This document shows positions 1 through 8,445 of a stretch of DNA of 64,000 nt, in pieces. Numbering within the stretch: the stretch's first letter is position 1; every line of letters begins with the position of its first letter. Both the position numbers and the translations under genes were made by a program. A model generated the notes under the pieces. It had not been told where the DNA came from and did not search any database. It was given only the letters and a program-made list of their open reading frames with translations. Origin of the DNA: Streptomyces ferrugineus (GTDB lineage: Bacteria > Actinomycetota > Actinomycetes > Streptomycetales > Streptomycetaceae); NCBI RefSeq assembly GCF_015160855.1, contig NZ_CP063373.1, positions 9,461,001 to 9,525,000 of the forward strand, read 5' to 3'.

Positions 1-544
1 TGGACTCACGAGCGGCCTGGGTGAGGTTCCGGCCGAACTGGTCGAGGACCAGGGACGTCGAGGGGGTGCCCTCGGCAGGCCCGCCGGCGGTGGCGGTCTC
101 CTTGCCCTGGTAGCCGGAGAGCAGCTGGATGACCTGCTGCCGCACCCGGTTGAGATCTGCGCCCAGCTTGACCAGGACCTGGGCGGCGACGCCCTCGCCC
201 TCACGGATCAGGCCGAGCAGGATGTGCTCCGTGCCGATGTAGTTGTGGCCCAGCTGAAGGGCCTCGCGGAGCGACAGCTCCAGGACCTTCTTGGCACGGG
301 GGGTGAAGGGGATGTGCCCGGACGGGGCCTGCTGCCCCTGCCCGATGATCTCCTCCACCTGCTGGCGGACCGCCTCGAGCGAAATCCCGAGGCTCTCAAG
401 GGCCTTGGCGGCGACACCCTCACCCTCGTGGATCAGGCCCAGGAGGATGTGCTCGGTGCCGATGTAGTTGTGGTTGAGCATCCGGGCTTCTTCCTGAGCC
501 AGGACGACAACCCGCCGCGCGCGGTCGGTGAACCTCTCGAACAT
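1..544 (-). CDS. clpC: ClpC, Clp ATPase N-terminal part (partial)
   Basis: Only the first 181 residues are in the window; the gene runs out at the left edge. They form the tandem Clp-N repeat that binds substrates and adaptors, with the segment NYIGTEHILLGLI seen twice, at about residues 26 and 100. ClpC is the AAA+ unfoldase that feeds ClpP in protein quality control. Translation begins MFERFTDRARR at the ATG ending at 544, with GAGGAG about 8 nt upstream. The ATPase modules are not visible, so ClpC rather than ClpB or a stand-alone Clp-N protein is inferred from sequence identity and from the neighbouring lsr2. Confidence 0.95.
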   Translation of the reverse strand, partial: MFERFTDRARRVVVLAQEEARMLNHNYIGTEHILLGLIHEGEGVAAKALESLGISLEAVRQQVEEIIGQGQQAPSGHIPFTPRAKKVLELSLREALQLGHNYIGTEHILLGLIREGEGVAAQVLVKLGADLNRVRQQVIQLLSGYQGKETATAGGPAEGTPSTSLVLDQFGRNLTQAARES

Positions 545-853
545 CGTTAATCGCTCCTCAGAGCGGTCAGGCAGTGGGGGGAACTTCCCCTCCCTGTCCT
601 TCCGCAGCTTAGTCCCGCAAGCGGGGACCGCTCATTCCAACTGCCGACACCGTCGATGGCCTCCTGACCCCGCTAACGCCGACATCTGCTCCAACCCGAT
701 GGTGCGAGACGATGTTCCCGCAGGCCAGGTGGTTACCCTCACCATCAGTACGCCGATGGCGAACGTGAGACCCACTGTCCTGCGTGTCGCCCCCTCCCAC
801 TAGGGATGTCTTACCCGCTGGGACTGACACTCCATGCCGCGCCCCCCGGTTCC

Positions 854-870
854 CTCCGCTACGGGCGAAC
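854..870 (-). promoter_or_regulatory. Candidate ClgR box upstream of clpC
   Basis: Read on the minus strand this is GTTCGCCCGTAGCGGAG, close to the ClgR operator shape CGCY-N3-RGCG known for Clp genes of actinobacteria. It lies about 310 nt before the clpC start, in the 432-bp gap between clpC and the divergent gene at 977. The rest of that gap shows nothing else I can name. The match has one deviating base, so this is a candidate only. Confidence 0.35.
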
Positions 871-976
871 AACCTTGCGCCACCCCACACCCCCGCGCGC
901 CCCCTCGTTCGACACTCTGCGCATCTGTCAGCACACCCAGCGTAACCCGCACGTCCATTCGGCGGTTGCACTTGGC

Positions 977-1711
977 ATGGTCGGCACCCGCTCCACGGTC
1001 ACCACCCACCTCTCTGCGGACCTCGCCGCGATCCCTCTCCCCCGTCGGCCGCTCGATCCGAGCGATCAGATCCGCCGTTGGTACGAGAACGAACTGGGCT
1101 GGCCGGTGGTGCCCGCGCCCCCCGGATCCGCGCTGAGCCTGCTCCTGGGCCGGCGCTTCGACGTCCTGGACGTCCCGGCCGAGGCCGGCCGCGCGGCGCT
1201 GCGCCGTCTGACCCCGCACTCCCCGGTGGCCGTCCGGGGCGACCGGATGCGACTGCTCGTCGCGGCGGGCGCCGCGGACGAGGTGCCGGGGGTGCTGCGC
1301 TGGCTGGAGTGGGGGGATCTGCCCCTGGATCTGAGGACGCTCGGTGCGGGCGACCTCATGGAGGCGCCGGTGCCTCCGGGACACGGGCCGCTGGAGGCTG
1401 TGGGGGCGCCGGTGGTCGTACGGCGCCCCGTCGATCCGGCTGCCTGGGGGGCCGTACGGCGTTCCGAGCCGGTGGGGCTCGGTGTCGTACGGCCTCTCAC
1501 CCTGGGCCGCTGTGCTGCCGTGCAGGGGGCCGCCGTGTGGCTGCGGCCCCCCGAGCCTGGGGGCGAGGTCGAGGCCTCGCTGCCGACCTTGTCGGCCCTC
1601 GGGGGCGGTGGGGGCGCCCCCGATCTCGTGCGGGTCCTGGACACGGTGGCAACGCAGTGCCACCGCCTGCGGCTGCGGCGCGCGTGCGCCCGGCCGCCGG
1701 CCTGTCCATAA
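977..1711 (+). CDS. Conserved Streptomyces protein of unknown function (SCO3374-like)
   Basis: A 244-residue protein between clpC and lsr2, as in other Streptomyces. The segment DQIRRWYENELGWPVVP near residue 28 resembles the start of the bifunctional primase/polymerase fold seen in some actinobacterial proteins, but no catalytic acidic motif is clear, so no activity is assigned. The frame stays open upstream to 806. The ATG at 977 is preferred because the residues before it are not protein-like, yet it has no strong ribosome binding site. It is divergent from clpC and convergent with lsr2. Confidence 0.7.
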   Translation: MVGTRSTVTTHLSADLAAIPLPRRPLDPSDQIRRWYENELGWPVVPAPPGSALSLLLGRRFDVLDVPAEAGRAALRRLTPHSPVAVRGDRMRLLVAAGAADEVPGVLRWLEWGDLPLDLRTLGAGDLMEAPVPPGHGPLEAVGAPVVVRRPVDPAAWGAVRRSEPVGLGVVRPLTLGRCAAVQGAAVWLRPPEPGGEVEASLPTLSALGGGGGAPDLVRVLDTVATQCHRLRLRRACARPPACP

Positions 1712-1744
1712 CGCAGGCCGTGCCCTTTGATCAGGCGTTGGCGA

Positions 1745-2080
1745 TCAGGCGTTGGCCTTCTCGTAAGCCTCGCGAATGGACGCCGGAACGCGGCCGCGGT
1801 CGTTGACCTCGTAGCCGTTCTCCTTGGCCCAAGCGCGGATCTGCGCGGTGTCCTGGCTGCCACCGGAAGCGGCGCGAGCCTTTCCGCGCCCACCCGAAGC
1901 GCGACCTCCGGTACGACGACCGCCCTTCACGTAAGGCTCGAGAAGGCCACGGAGCTTGTCCGCATTGGAAGTCGTGAGATCGATCTCGTACGTCTTGCCG
2001 TCCAGCGCGAACGTCACGGTCTCGTCCGCCTCGCCGCCGTCGAGGTCGTCGACAAGAAGGACCTGAACCTTCTGTGCCAC
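1745..2080 (-). CDS. lsr2: Lsr2 nucleoid-associated protein
   Basis: A 111-residue Lsr2, the H-NS-like protein that binds and bridges AT-rich DNA and silences foreign genes. The N-terminal dimerisation part starts MAQKVQVLLVDDLDG. The C-terminal DNA-binding part carries IRAWAKENGYEVNDRGRVP, which holds the RGR minor-groove hook. Start is the GTG ending at 2080, placed by AAAGGAAAT just upstream; the frame is open further back but loses protein character. A basic Gly/Arg linker joins the two domains at about residues 60-75. Confidence 0.96.
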   Translation of the reverse strand: MAQKVQVLLVDDLDGGEADETVTFALDGKTYEIDLTTSNADKLRGLLEPYVKGGRRTGGRASGGRGKARAASGGSQDTAQIRAWAKENGYEVNDRGRVPASIREAYEKANA

Positions 2081-2146
2081 CGGATTTCCTTTCATCGATA
2101 ACTTGAGGGCCTGGGGTCTGCGGCGTCCGCCGTTTCGCCGCCCCCT

Positions 2147-2152
2147 GTTATA
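2147..2152 (-). promoter_or_regulatory. Candidate -10 element of lsr2
   Basis: The minus strand reads TATAAC about 65 nt before the lsr2 start, inside an unusually A/T-rich stretch of the 255-bp gap (2081-2335). A weak TTCCGA stands 17 nt upstream, and the spacer is the short palindromic run GCAGTACTGC. AT-rich DNA here would fit autoregulation by Lsr2, which is inference. Confidence 0.35.
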
Positions 2153-2335
2153 TGCAGTACTGCAGTACGTCGGAAAGCAAACCGCTTTTGCTGGAAAAAC
2201 ACAAACCCCCGGGAGAGACCCACTGGCCACTCCCGTCCGGAAACATGCGCGTTTCGGACATAGGGCACCTGGGCATGGCCTGTCGGGCGGAATACGGCTT
2301 CCGGAAGCTTGAGCAACCTTGAGGATCGTCGGCGA

Positions 2336-2899
2336 TCACAGATGCAGAAGCATCCGGCTGTTGCCCAAGGTGTTCGGTTTCACTCGTTCGAGACCGAGGA
2401 ACTCAGCCACGCCCTCGTCATAGGAACGCAGCAGCTCCGCGTAGACATCGGTGTCGACCGGTGTCTCGCCGATCTCGACGAAGCCGTGCTTGCCGAAGAA
2501 GTCCACTTCGAAGGTCAGACAGAAAACTCGTCGAACGCCGAGCCAGCGTGCGGTGTGCAGCAACTTCTCCAGCAACTGGTGTCCGACGCCGGCGCCCTTC
2601 AGGCCGGGCTTCACCGCGAGAGTGCGCACTTCCGCGAGGTCTTCCCACATCACGTGCAGGGCGCCGCAGCCGACGACCTCGCCGTTGTCGTCCCGTTCCG
2701 CGACCCAGAACTCCTGGATGTCCTCGTAAAGCGTCACCGTGGCTTTGTCGAGCAGGATGCGACGGCGGACGTACTCGTCAAGGAGACGACGCACCGCCGC
2801 GACATCGCTGGTACGGGCCCGTCGGACGGTGATGGCTTTTGCGGTGACTTCTGGGCTCTCCACCGAGGGGGTCTCGGCGGAGTGGCTCTCTGCTGACAT
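2336..2899 (-). CDS. argA: Amino-acid N-acetyltransferase (N-acetylglutamate synthase), GNAT family
   Basis: 187 residues. It acetylates glutamate with acetyl-CoA, the first step of arginine synthesis, by analogy with the short actinobacterial N-acetylglutamate synthases. The GNAT core is visible: VRTLAVKPGLKGAGVGHQLL around residues 92-111 is the acetyl-CoA binding motif (Q/RxxGxG/A) and VDFFGKHGFVEIG is the typical C-terminal motif. The first 20 residues are a Ser/Glu/Pro-rich tail. It starts 9 bp after the BlaI-type gene ends, so the two are probably co-transcribed. Substrate is inferred from family. Confidence 0.82.
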   Translation of the reverse strand: MSAESHSAETPSVESPEVTAKAITVRRARTSDVAAVRRLLDEYVRRRILLDKATVTLYEDIQEFWVAERDDNGEVVGCGALHVMWEDLAEVRTLAVKPGLKGAGVGHQLLEKLLHTARWLGVRRVFCLTFEVDFFGKHGFVEIGETPVDTDVYAELLRSYDEGVAEFLGLERVKPNTLGNSRMLLHL

Positions 2900-2908
2900 G
2901 AGCGGACG

Positions 2909-3493
2909 CTATCGCCCGTCGGGGTCCTGTGCGGAGCCGGGGTTCTCGAGGGGGGTATCCGGGGTTTGGGGGCGCCGAGTTTGGCTGCGACGGGTTTGGG
3001 TGCCTCGGGTTTGACGGCCTTGGGTTTGGGGGGCGGCCTCGGTATCCGTACCGCTGGTATCGGCGCCGTTGTCGCTATCGGTGCTGGTATCGCTGCTGCG
3101 GGTATCGGGGCGTTCCGCGGCTGCGGGGGTTTCCGGACCCTGGACGATGCGTACGGCGTCCCGCAGCGCCCGGCGCTGTTCCTCGCTCATCATGCCGAAG
3201 AAGGCGACCAGCGCGGCGGCGGGGTTGTCGCTCTGCGACCAGGCGTCGTTCATCAGGGCGGCGGCGTAGGCGGCCCGTGTGGAGACCGCCTCATATCGAT
3301 AGGCCCGGCCTTCCGCTTCGCGGCGCACCCAGCCCTTCTGGTGGAGATTGTCCAGAACGGTCATCACCGTGGTGTACGCGATGGACCGTTCCTGCTGGAG
3401 ATCTTCCAGGACTTCTCGAACGGTCACCGGGCGGTTCCACTTCCACACCCGCGTCATGACCGCGTCTTCGAGTTCTCCCAAGGGGCGAGGCAC
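2909..3493 (-). CDS. BlaI/MecI/CopY-family repressor with low-complexity tail
   Basis: 194 residues from a GTG start. Residues 1-115 are a winged-helix repressor of the BlaI/MecI type: PLGELEDAVMTRVWK at the front and a recognition region around RSIAYTTVMTVLDNL. Such proteins usually pair with a BlaR1 sensor protease, but none is next to it. From about residue 120 the protein becomes a Thr/Ser/Asp/Gln-rich tail with the recurring unit TRRxQTR, which the family does not normally have. It shares a transcript with the acetyltransferase gene downstream. Confidence 0.85.
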   Translation of the reverse strand: MPRPLGELEDAVMTRVWKWNRPVTVREVLEDLQQERSIAYTTVMTVLDNLHQKGWVRREAEGRAYRYEAVSTRAAYAAALMNDAWSQSDNPAAALVAFFGMMSEEQRRALRDAVRIVQGPETPAAAERPDTRSSDTSTDSDNGADTSGTDTEAAPQTQGRQTRGTQTRRSQTRRPQTPDTPLENPGSAQDPDGR

Positions 3494-3612
3494 AACTCAG
3501 CACAATAGTGGGAGTTCTGGGTGTTGGCGTGCCGAACAGGCGCTTTCATCGGCAAACGGGAACGAAAAGGGCGCGCAACTCGGAAAGTGCCGGGCTCCGG
3601 GTCGGCTGCGGC

Positions 3613-3792
3613 TCAGGCGTCCGGGTTCGCGGAGGCCTGGCGGGTGCTCTCCGCGCGCGCGAGGGCGGCGTCCACGACCGCGTCCTCCTTGGCCTTGTTG
3701 GCTCCGCCCTGGGTCTTCACGATCACCCTGATCACACCGATGAAGAAGACGGCCATGACGGCCGGGGGGAGGAGTGCGGAGACGTAGTCCAT
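3613..3792 (-). CDS. Small membrane protein, unknown function
   Basis: A 59-residue protein beginning MDYVSALLPPAVMAVFFIGV, with one N-terminal membrane segment at about residues 5-25 and then a charged cytoplasmic tail rich in Lys, Glu and Ala. Codon use is typical of the surrounding genes and the position next to the BlaI-type gene is, from memory, kept in other Streptomyces. No function can be assigned. Confidence 0.7.
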   Translation of the reverse strand: MDYVSALLPPAVMAVFFIGVIRVIVKTQGGANKAKEDAVVDAALARAESTRQASANPDA

Positions 3793-3890
3793 GCCTCCAG
3801 GGTAGCCAGGGGGCGGGTGCGGGCGGAGTGGGGGTTGCCCGGCCGGTGAGGGCCGGGCGGGGCTGCGAGGGGGTGGTTCGGGCGCTCGGG

Positions 3891-4514
3891 TCAGCCTGCG
3901 GCGAGCTGTTGGGGTGGGTTCGGGGGTGGTGGTGGCGTGGGCTTGCGGCGGGGGAAGACCTCGCCGGGAGTGGGGATGGGGCGCGTCGGCTTGGGGGCGG
4001 GGGTGCGTTCCGGGCCCGGGGCCGGTTTCGGGGCGGCCGGTTTCTCGGCGGGCTTCTTGCGGGGTTGCTTGGACGGCTCCTGGGCGGTGGAGGCCTGGGC
4101 GGGGAGGCCTCCGGGGAGGGCCTGGAGGTGGGTGCGGGAGGCGGGGATGGGCGGTCGGCAGCGGCGCAGGAGGGTGGCCGCGCTGGGGTTGCCGCGCAGG
4201 GTCTGGAGGGCCGTGAGGTCGTCGGGGGTCGGCGTGTAGCCGGCGCCGAGGGCCTCTTCGAGGAGGGTGAGGTAGCCGGCTGCGGTGCCGGGGAGGGCGG
4301 CGCGGTAGCGGGCGAGGTCGGCCATCAGGAAGGCACGCATCCGGGCGCCCTCGCGCATTGCCTCGTCGAGCGATTCGGCGAGGCGGAGACAGTCCTGGAC
4401 GTCCTCGGCCGAGGCGGGGCTGGGGTTCAGGGCAAGAGCGAGGGCGCGGCGGAGCACACGCAGCTCCTCCACGCCGAACGCCATGCCGCCGCGGGATCCG
4501 TATGGCGTGGGCAT
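3891..4514 (-). CDS. Conserved hypothetical protein with Pro/Lys-rich C-terminus
   Basis: 207 residues. The first 135 are helical and start MPTPYGSRGGMAFG; the remainder is a Pro/Ala/Lys-rich, probably disordered tail ending in several proline runs. I do not recognise a domain. The start at 4514 is chosen over an in-frame ATG at 4484 because the extra ten residues look like those of homologues I remember; neither has a clear ribosome binding site, so a leaderless start is possible. The upstream gap to coaX holds a dispersed repeat. Confidence 0.6.
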   Translation of the reverse strand: MPTPYGSRGGMAFGVEELRVLRRALALALNPSPASAEDVQDCLRLAESLDEAMREGARMRAFLMADLARYRAALPGTAAGYLTLLEEALGAGYTPTPDDLTALQTLRGNPSAATLLRRCRPPIPASRTHLQALPGGLPAQASTAQEPSKQPRKKPAEKPAAPKPAPGPERTPAPKPTRPIPTPGEVFPRRKPTPPPPPNPPQQLAAG

Positions 4515-4592
4515 GCGTCGACGATACGTGCTAATCAGACAAAAGCGGCATATGGGGGCGGGTGTGGCGCGGGGTGACACTCGGGTGGTGGG

Positions 4593-4771
4593 GATGCCTG
4601 CGGCGCCGCTGCGGGGTGTGTGGGGGTGCGCGTAGCGCCTGTGGTCGGTGGGTGGGTCGGGGCCGTGGCGGGGGTGTCCGTCCTCGGACCGGCGGCTGGA
4701 GTCGGGCAGGGTGCTGAGCGTTTCTTGACGCCGGCCACTGCGGGCGGACACCCCCCGCCACGTCCCCTTCC
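4593..4771 (-). repeat. 179-nt structured dispersed repeat, copy A
   Basis: The same element occurs in the opposite orientation at 20817-20995, with the same length and no gaps. The core (4665-4761) is bounded by a 16-bp inverted repeat, GTGGCGGGGGTGTCCG and its complement with one bulged G. It holds a smaller GGCGTC/GACGCC-type pair in the other copy. About 120 nt next to the core differ at only one position between copies; the remaining 59 nt are more diverged. The 438-bp gap 4515-4952 contains no convincing gene, only short frames that cross this repeat. Confidence 0.85.
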
Positions 4772-4952
4772 CGCCGTGCGCGACTGCGGGTCCGCTCCGC
4801 CCCAGCTGCGGGCAGTCGTGCCGCTGGGGCGGCACGGGTGGGCGCAGGCGGCACCCCGCTAGCGCCGGGCCGCGCGACCCACCCCCGCCCAGCCCCACGC
4901 CGGGCAAGCCGCGAGCGGCCGGCGCCGAAGGAACGCCGCCCGGCCGACGGAG

Positions 4953-5750
4953 TCACATGCGGGAGACGTTGCGTTCGTAGACCAGGCGCAGGCCGATCAG
5001 GGTCAGCCATGGTTCGTGTTCGTCGATCACCGAGGACTCGCCGAGGACCATGGGCGCCAGCCCGCCCGTCGCGATGACCGTGACGTCGTCGGGGTCGTCC
5101 GCCAGTTCGCGGGCCATGCGGTTGACCACGCCGTCGACCTGGCCCGCGAAGCCGTAGATGATGCCGGACTGCATGGCCTCGACCGTGTTCTTGCCGATCA
5201 CGCTGCGCGGGCGGGCCACCTCGATCTTGCGGAGTTGGGCGCCGCGGACGCCCAGGGCCTCGACCGAGATCTCGATGCCGGGGGCGATGACGCCGCCGAT
5301 GTACTCGCCGCGCGCGCTCACCGCGTCGAACGTCGTCGCCGTACCGAAGTCGACCACGATCGCCGGGCCGCCGTAGAGGTCGACCGCCGCCACCGCGTTG
5401 ATGATGCGGTCGGCGCCGACCTCCTTGGGGTTGTCGGTCAGGATCGGTACGCCCGTCTTGACGCCGGGCTCCACCAGTACCGCGGGGACGTCGCCGTAGT
5501 AGCGGCGGGTCACCTCGCGCAGTTCGTGGAGGACCGAGGGGACCGTCGCGCAGATGGCGATTCCGTCGATGCCGTCGCCCAGCTCGTCGCCCAGGAGCGG
5601 GTGCATGCCCATCAGGCCCTGGAGGAGGACCGCCAGTTCGTCGGCCGTGCGGCGGGCGTCCGTGGAGATGCGCCAGTGCTCGACGATGTCCTCGCCGTCG
5701 AAGAGGCCGAGGACGGTGTGCGTGTTGCCTACGTCGATTGTGAGGAGCAT
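4953..5750 (-). CDS. coaX: Type III pantothenate kinase
   Basis: 265 residues, the usual length. CoaX phosphorylates pantothenate with ATP, the first committed step of coenzyme A synthesis. The ASKHA-fold phosphate loop DVGNTHT is at residues 6-12 and the second motif DFGTATTFD is near residue 130; GADRIINAVAA matches the substrate region. The ATG ending at 5750 follows AGGAACGGGC. It is the last gene of the panC-nadB-nadC-coaX series, 8 bp after nadC, and so sits with a gene for pantothenate itself. Confidence 0.95.
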   Translation of the reverse strand: MLLTIDVGNTHTVLGLFDGEDIVEHWRISTDARRTADELAVLLQGLMGMHPLLGDELGDGIDGIAICATVPSVLHELREVTRRYYGDVPAVLVEPGVKTGVPILTDNPKEVGADRIINAVAAVDLYGGPAIVVDFGTATTFDAVSARGEYIGGVIAPGIEISVEALGVRGAQLRKIEVARPRSVIGKNTVEAMQSGIIYGFAGQVDGVVNRMARELADDPDDVTVIATGGLAPMVLGESSVIDEHEPWLTLIGLRLVYERNVSRM

Positions 5751-5758
5751 GCCCGTTC

Positions 5759-6739
5759 CTACTCCGCCGCTCGCAGGTCGAGGCCGATGTCCAGGATCGG
5801 CGAGGAGTGGGTGAGCGCCCCGACGGCCAGGTAGTCGACGCCCGTGTCGGCGTACGCCTTGGCGTTGTCGAGAGTCAGGCGGCCCGAGGCCTCCAGCGCC
5901 GCCCGGCCGGCCACGATCGCCACCGCCTCCGCGCACTCGCCCGGCGTGAAGTTGTCCAGCAGGATCAGGTCGGCCCCCGCGTCGACCACCTCGCGGAGCT
6001 GGTGGAGGGTGTCCACCTCGACCTCGACGGGGACGTCCGGGAAGGTCTCGCGGACCGCCTTGAATGCCTGGGACACCCCGCCCGCGGCCACCACGTGGTT
6101 GTCCTTCACCAGGGCCGCGTCGGACAGCGACATGCGGTGGTTCACTCCGCCTCCGCAGCGCACCGCGTACTTCTCCAGCGCGCGCAGGCCCGGCGTCGTC
6201 TTGCGGGTGTCGCGGACCCTCGCCCTGGTGCCGTCCAGTACGTCCGCCCACGCGCGCGTGGCCGTCGCGATGCCCGACAGGCGGCAGAGGATGTTCAGTG
6301 CGCTGCGTTCGGCCGTCAGGAGGTCCCGGGTGCGGGTGGTGACGGAGAGGAGCTTCTCGCCCTCCGACACGCGCTCGCCGTCCTCCACGTGGCGTTCCAC
6401 CTCGAACTCGTCCTCGCAGACGATCGAGACCACCGCCTCGGCGATTCTGAGGCCCGCCACGACGCCCGCCTCGCGTGCCACGAAGTCGGCGGTCGCGGTC
6501 GCCTCCTCGGGGATCGTCGCGACCGTCGTCACGTCCACGCCGTGGGCGAGGTCTTCCTGGATGGCCACGTTGGCGATGTCCTCGACCTCGACCGGGTCGA
6601 GGCCCGCGTCGGCCAGGAGCTGGGCGAGTGCGGGGTCGAGGCCGCACTCCAGGTACTCCTCGTCGGCACCGCAGGCGCAGTCGTCGCCGCAGCCGCCGTT
6701 CGAGGCGAGGGGAAGGTCGGGGGTGGTCACTGCTGTCAC
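5759..6739 (-). CDS. nadC: Nicotinate-nucleotide diphosphorylase (carboxylating), quinolinate phosphoribosyltransferase
   Basis: 326 residues. NadC turns quinolinate and PRPP into nicotinate mononucleotide, CO2 and PPi in de novo NAD synthesis. The motif RDTRKTTPGLR followed by EKYAVRCGGGVNHR binds the substrates, and DNFTP closes the barrel. The start GTG (ending 6739) overlaps the nadB stop as GTGA; a second GTG at 6730 is possible. Before the domain is an N-terminal extension with four Cys (C-x3-C-x-C, then EYLECG), which ordinary NadC proteins lack. Confidence 0.95.
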   Translation of the reverse strand: MTAVTTPDLPLASNGGCGDDCACGADEEYLECGLDPALAQLLADAGLDPVEVEDIANVAIQEDLAHGVDVTTVATIPEEATATADFVAREAGVVAGLRIAEAVVSIVCEDEFEVERHVEDGERVSEGEKLLSVTTRTRDLLTAERSALNILCRLSGIATATRAWADVLDGTRARVRDTRKTTPGLRALEKYAVRCGGGVNHRMSLSDAALVKDNHVVAAGGVSQAFKAVRETFPDVPVEVEVDTLHQLREVVDAGADLILLDNFTPGECAEAVAIVAGRAALEASGRLTLDNAKAYADTGVDYLAVGALTHSSPILDIGLDLRAAE

Positions 6740-8445
6740 TGCTCCTGGGGCCGGGTCGGGGGGAAGTCTGCGGTGTCGGTGGTGTGCACGGCCAGTGTGC
6801 GGTCCGGGTTCAGGCGTACGACGATGTGGCGGCGCCATGTCGTGTCGTCGCGGTCGGGCTCGTCCTCGCGCCAGTGGCAGCCGCGCGTCTCCTCGCGCAG
6901 ATGCGCGGCGGCGACCAGGACGCGGGCCACGCACAGGAGGTTGGTGGCCTCCCAGGTGTCCACTCCGGGTTCGGCGGTCTTGCCGTTCTCGGCGAGGGCG
7001 TCGCGGGCCTCGGTGTGCAGTTGCTGGAGCTGGTCGGCGGCCTTGGCGAGGGAGTTCGCGGAGCGCAGGACGCCGGCGCCGTCGGTCATGATCCGCTGGA
7101 TCGCGAAACGGGCCTCGGGGGCGAGCAGGGGGTGCTCGGGGGTCTCGGGGTACGGCACCGGGTGCGGCACGCGCGCGTGCAGGCCGTCGGCCGCGCGGGA
7201 CTCGGCGATGTCCGCGACGATGCGCTCGGCGTAGACCAGGCCCTCCAGGAGGGAGTTGGAGGCCAGGCGGTTGGCGCCGTGCACGCCCGTGCAGGCGACC
7301 TCGCCGCACGCGTACAGGCCGGGGACGGTCGTACGGCCGTGGGAGTCGGTGCGCACGCCGCCGGAGGCGTAGTGGGCGGCGGGCGCTATCGGGATGGGGT
7401 CGTGCACCGGGTCGATGCCGTGGGCGCGGCAGGCGGCCAGGATCGTCGGAAAGCGGTGCTCCCACATGTCGGCGCCGAAGTGGCGGGCGTCGAGGAACAT
7501 GTGCTCGGCGTCCTGCTCCTGCATGCGCCGCATGATGCCCTTGGCGACGATGTCCCGGGGGGCGAGTTCGGCCAGTTCGTGCCGGCCCAGCATGAAGCGC
7601 ACGCCGTCGGCGTCGACCAGGTGCGCGCCCTCGCCGCGTACGGCCTCGGAGACCAGGGGCTGCTGGCCCTCCGCCTCCGGGCCGAGGAACAGCACGGTCG
7701 GGTGGAACTGGACGAACTCCAGATCGCTCACCTCGGCGCCCGCGCGCAGGGCGAGGGCCACGCCGTCGCCCGTCGAGACGGACGGGTTCGTCGTCGCCGA
7801 GAAGACCTGGCCCATGCCGCCGGTCGCGAGCACCACCGCGGGTGCGTGGACCGCCCCTACGCCGTCGTGCTGGCCCTCGCCCATGACGTGCAGGGTGACA
7901 CCGGCCGTGCGGCCGTCGGCGTCCGTGAGGAGGTCGAGGACGAGCGCGTTCTCGACCGTGCGCAGGCCACGCGCGCGTACCGCCTCCACGAGGGCGCGGG
8001 AGATCTCCGCGCCGGTCGCGTCGCCGCCGGCGTGGGCGATGCGGCGGCGGTGGTGGCCGCCCTCGCGGGTGAGCGCCAGTCCGCCTTCGGAGGACTCGTC
8101 GAAGTGGGCGCCGGTCTCGATCAGCCGGCGCACGGCGTCGGGGCCCTCGGTGACGAGGATGCGGACCGCTCCCTCGTCGCACAGGCCCGCGCCCGCGACC
8201 AGGGTGTCGTCCAGGTGCTGCTCGGGGGTGTCGCCCTCGCCGAGGGCCGCGGCGATGCCGCCCTGGGCCCAGCGGGTGGAGCCGTCGTCGAGGCGGGCCT
8301 TGGTGACGACGACCGTCCTGAGGCCGGCGGCCTCGCAGCGCAGGGCCGCGGTGAGGCCGGCGACGCCGGAGCCGACGACCACGACGTCCGCGTCGATGGA
8401 CCACCCGGGCGCGGGGGCGTGCAGTCGTATGCCTGTGCTGGTCAC
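6736..8445 (-). CDS. nadB: L-aspartate oxidase
   Basis: 569 residues. NadB oxidises L-aspartate to iminoaspartate with FAD, supplying NadA. The dinucleotide-binding motif [14 protein letters not shown] is at residues 21-34; [13 protein letters not shown] and HPTVLF follow as in the succinate dehydrogenase flavoprotein family. The GTG start overlaps the panC stop and the stop overlaps nadC, both as GTGA, so the three are translationally coupled. No nadA lies in the window. The C-terminal part is the usual helical domain. Confidence 0.96.
   Translation of the reverse strand: MTSTGIRLHAPAPGWSIDADVVVVGSGVAGLTAALRCEAAGLRTVVVTKARLDDGSTRWAQGGIAAALGEGDTPEQHLDDTLVAGAGLCDEGAVRILVTEGPDAVRRLIETGAHFDESSEGGLALTREGGHHRRRIAHAGGDATGAEISRALVEAVRARGLRTVENALVLDLLTDADGRTAGVTLHVMGEGQHDGVGAVHAPAVVLATGGMGQVFSATTNPSVSTGDGVALALRAGAEVSDLEFVQFHPTVLFLGPEAEGQQPLVSEAVRGEGAHLVDADGVRFMLGRHELAELAPRDIVAKGIMRRMQEQDAEHMFLDARHFGADMWEHRFPTILAACRAHGIDPVHDPIPIAPAAHYASGGVRTDSHGRTTVPGLYACGEVACTGVHGANRLASNSLLEGLVYAERIVADIAESRAADGLHARVPHPVPYPETPEHPLLAPEARFAIQRIMTDGAGVLRSANSLAKAADQLQQLHTEARDALAENGKTAEPGVDTWEATNLLCVARVLVAAAHLREETRGCHWREDEPDRDDTTWRRHIVVRLNPDRTLAVHTTDTADFPPTRPQEQ

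Noticed and set aside
4531..5010. Coding frames over the first 179-nt repeat and the gap before coaX
   Set aside because: Low-complexity Pro/Arg/Thr translation, no ribosome binding site, and the same stretch recurs in another gap as a structured repeat.
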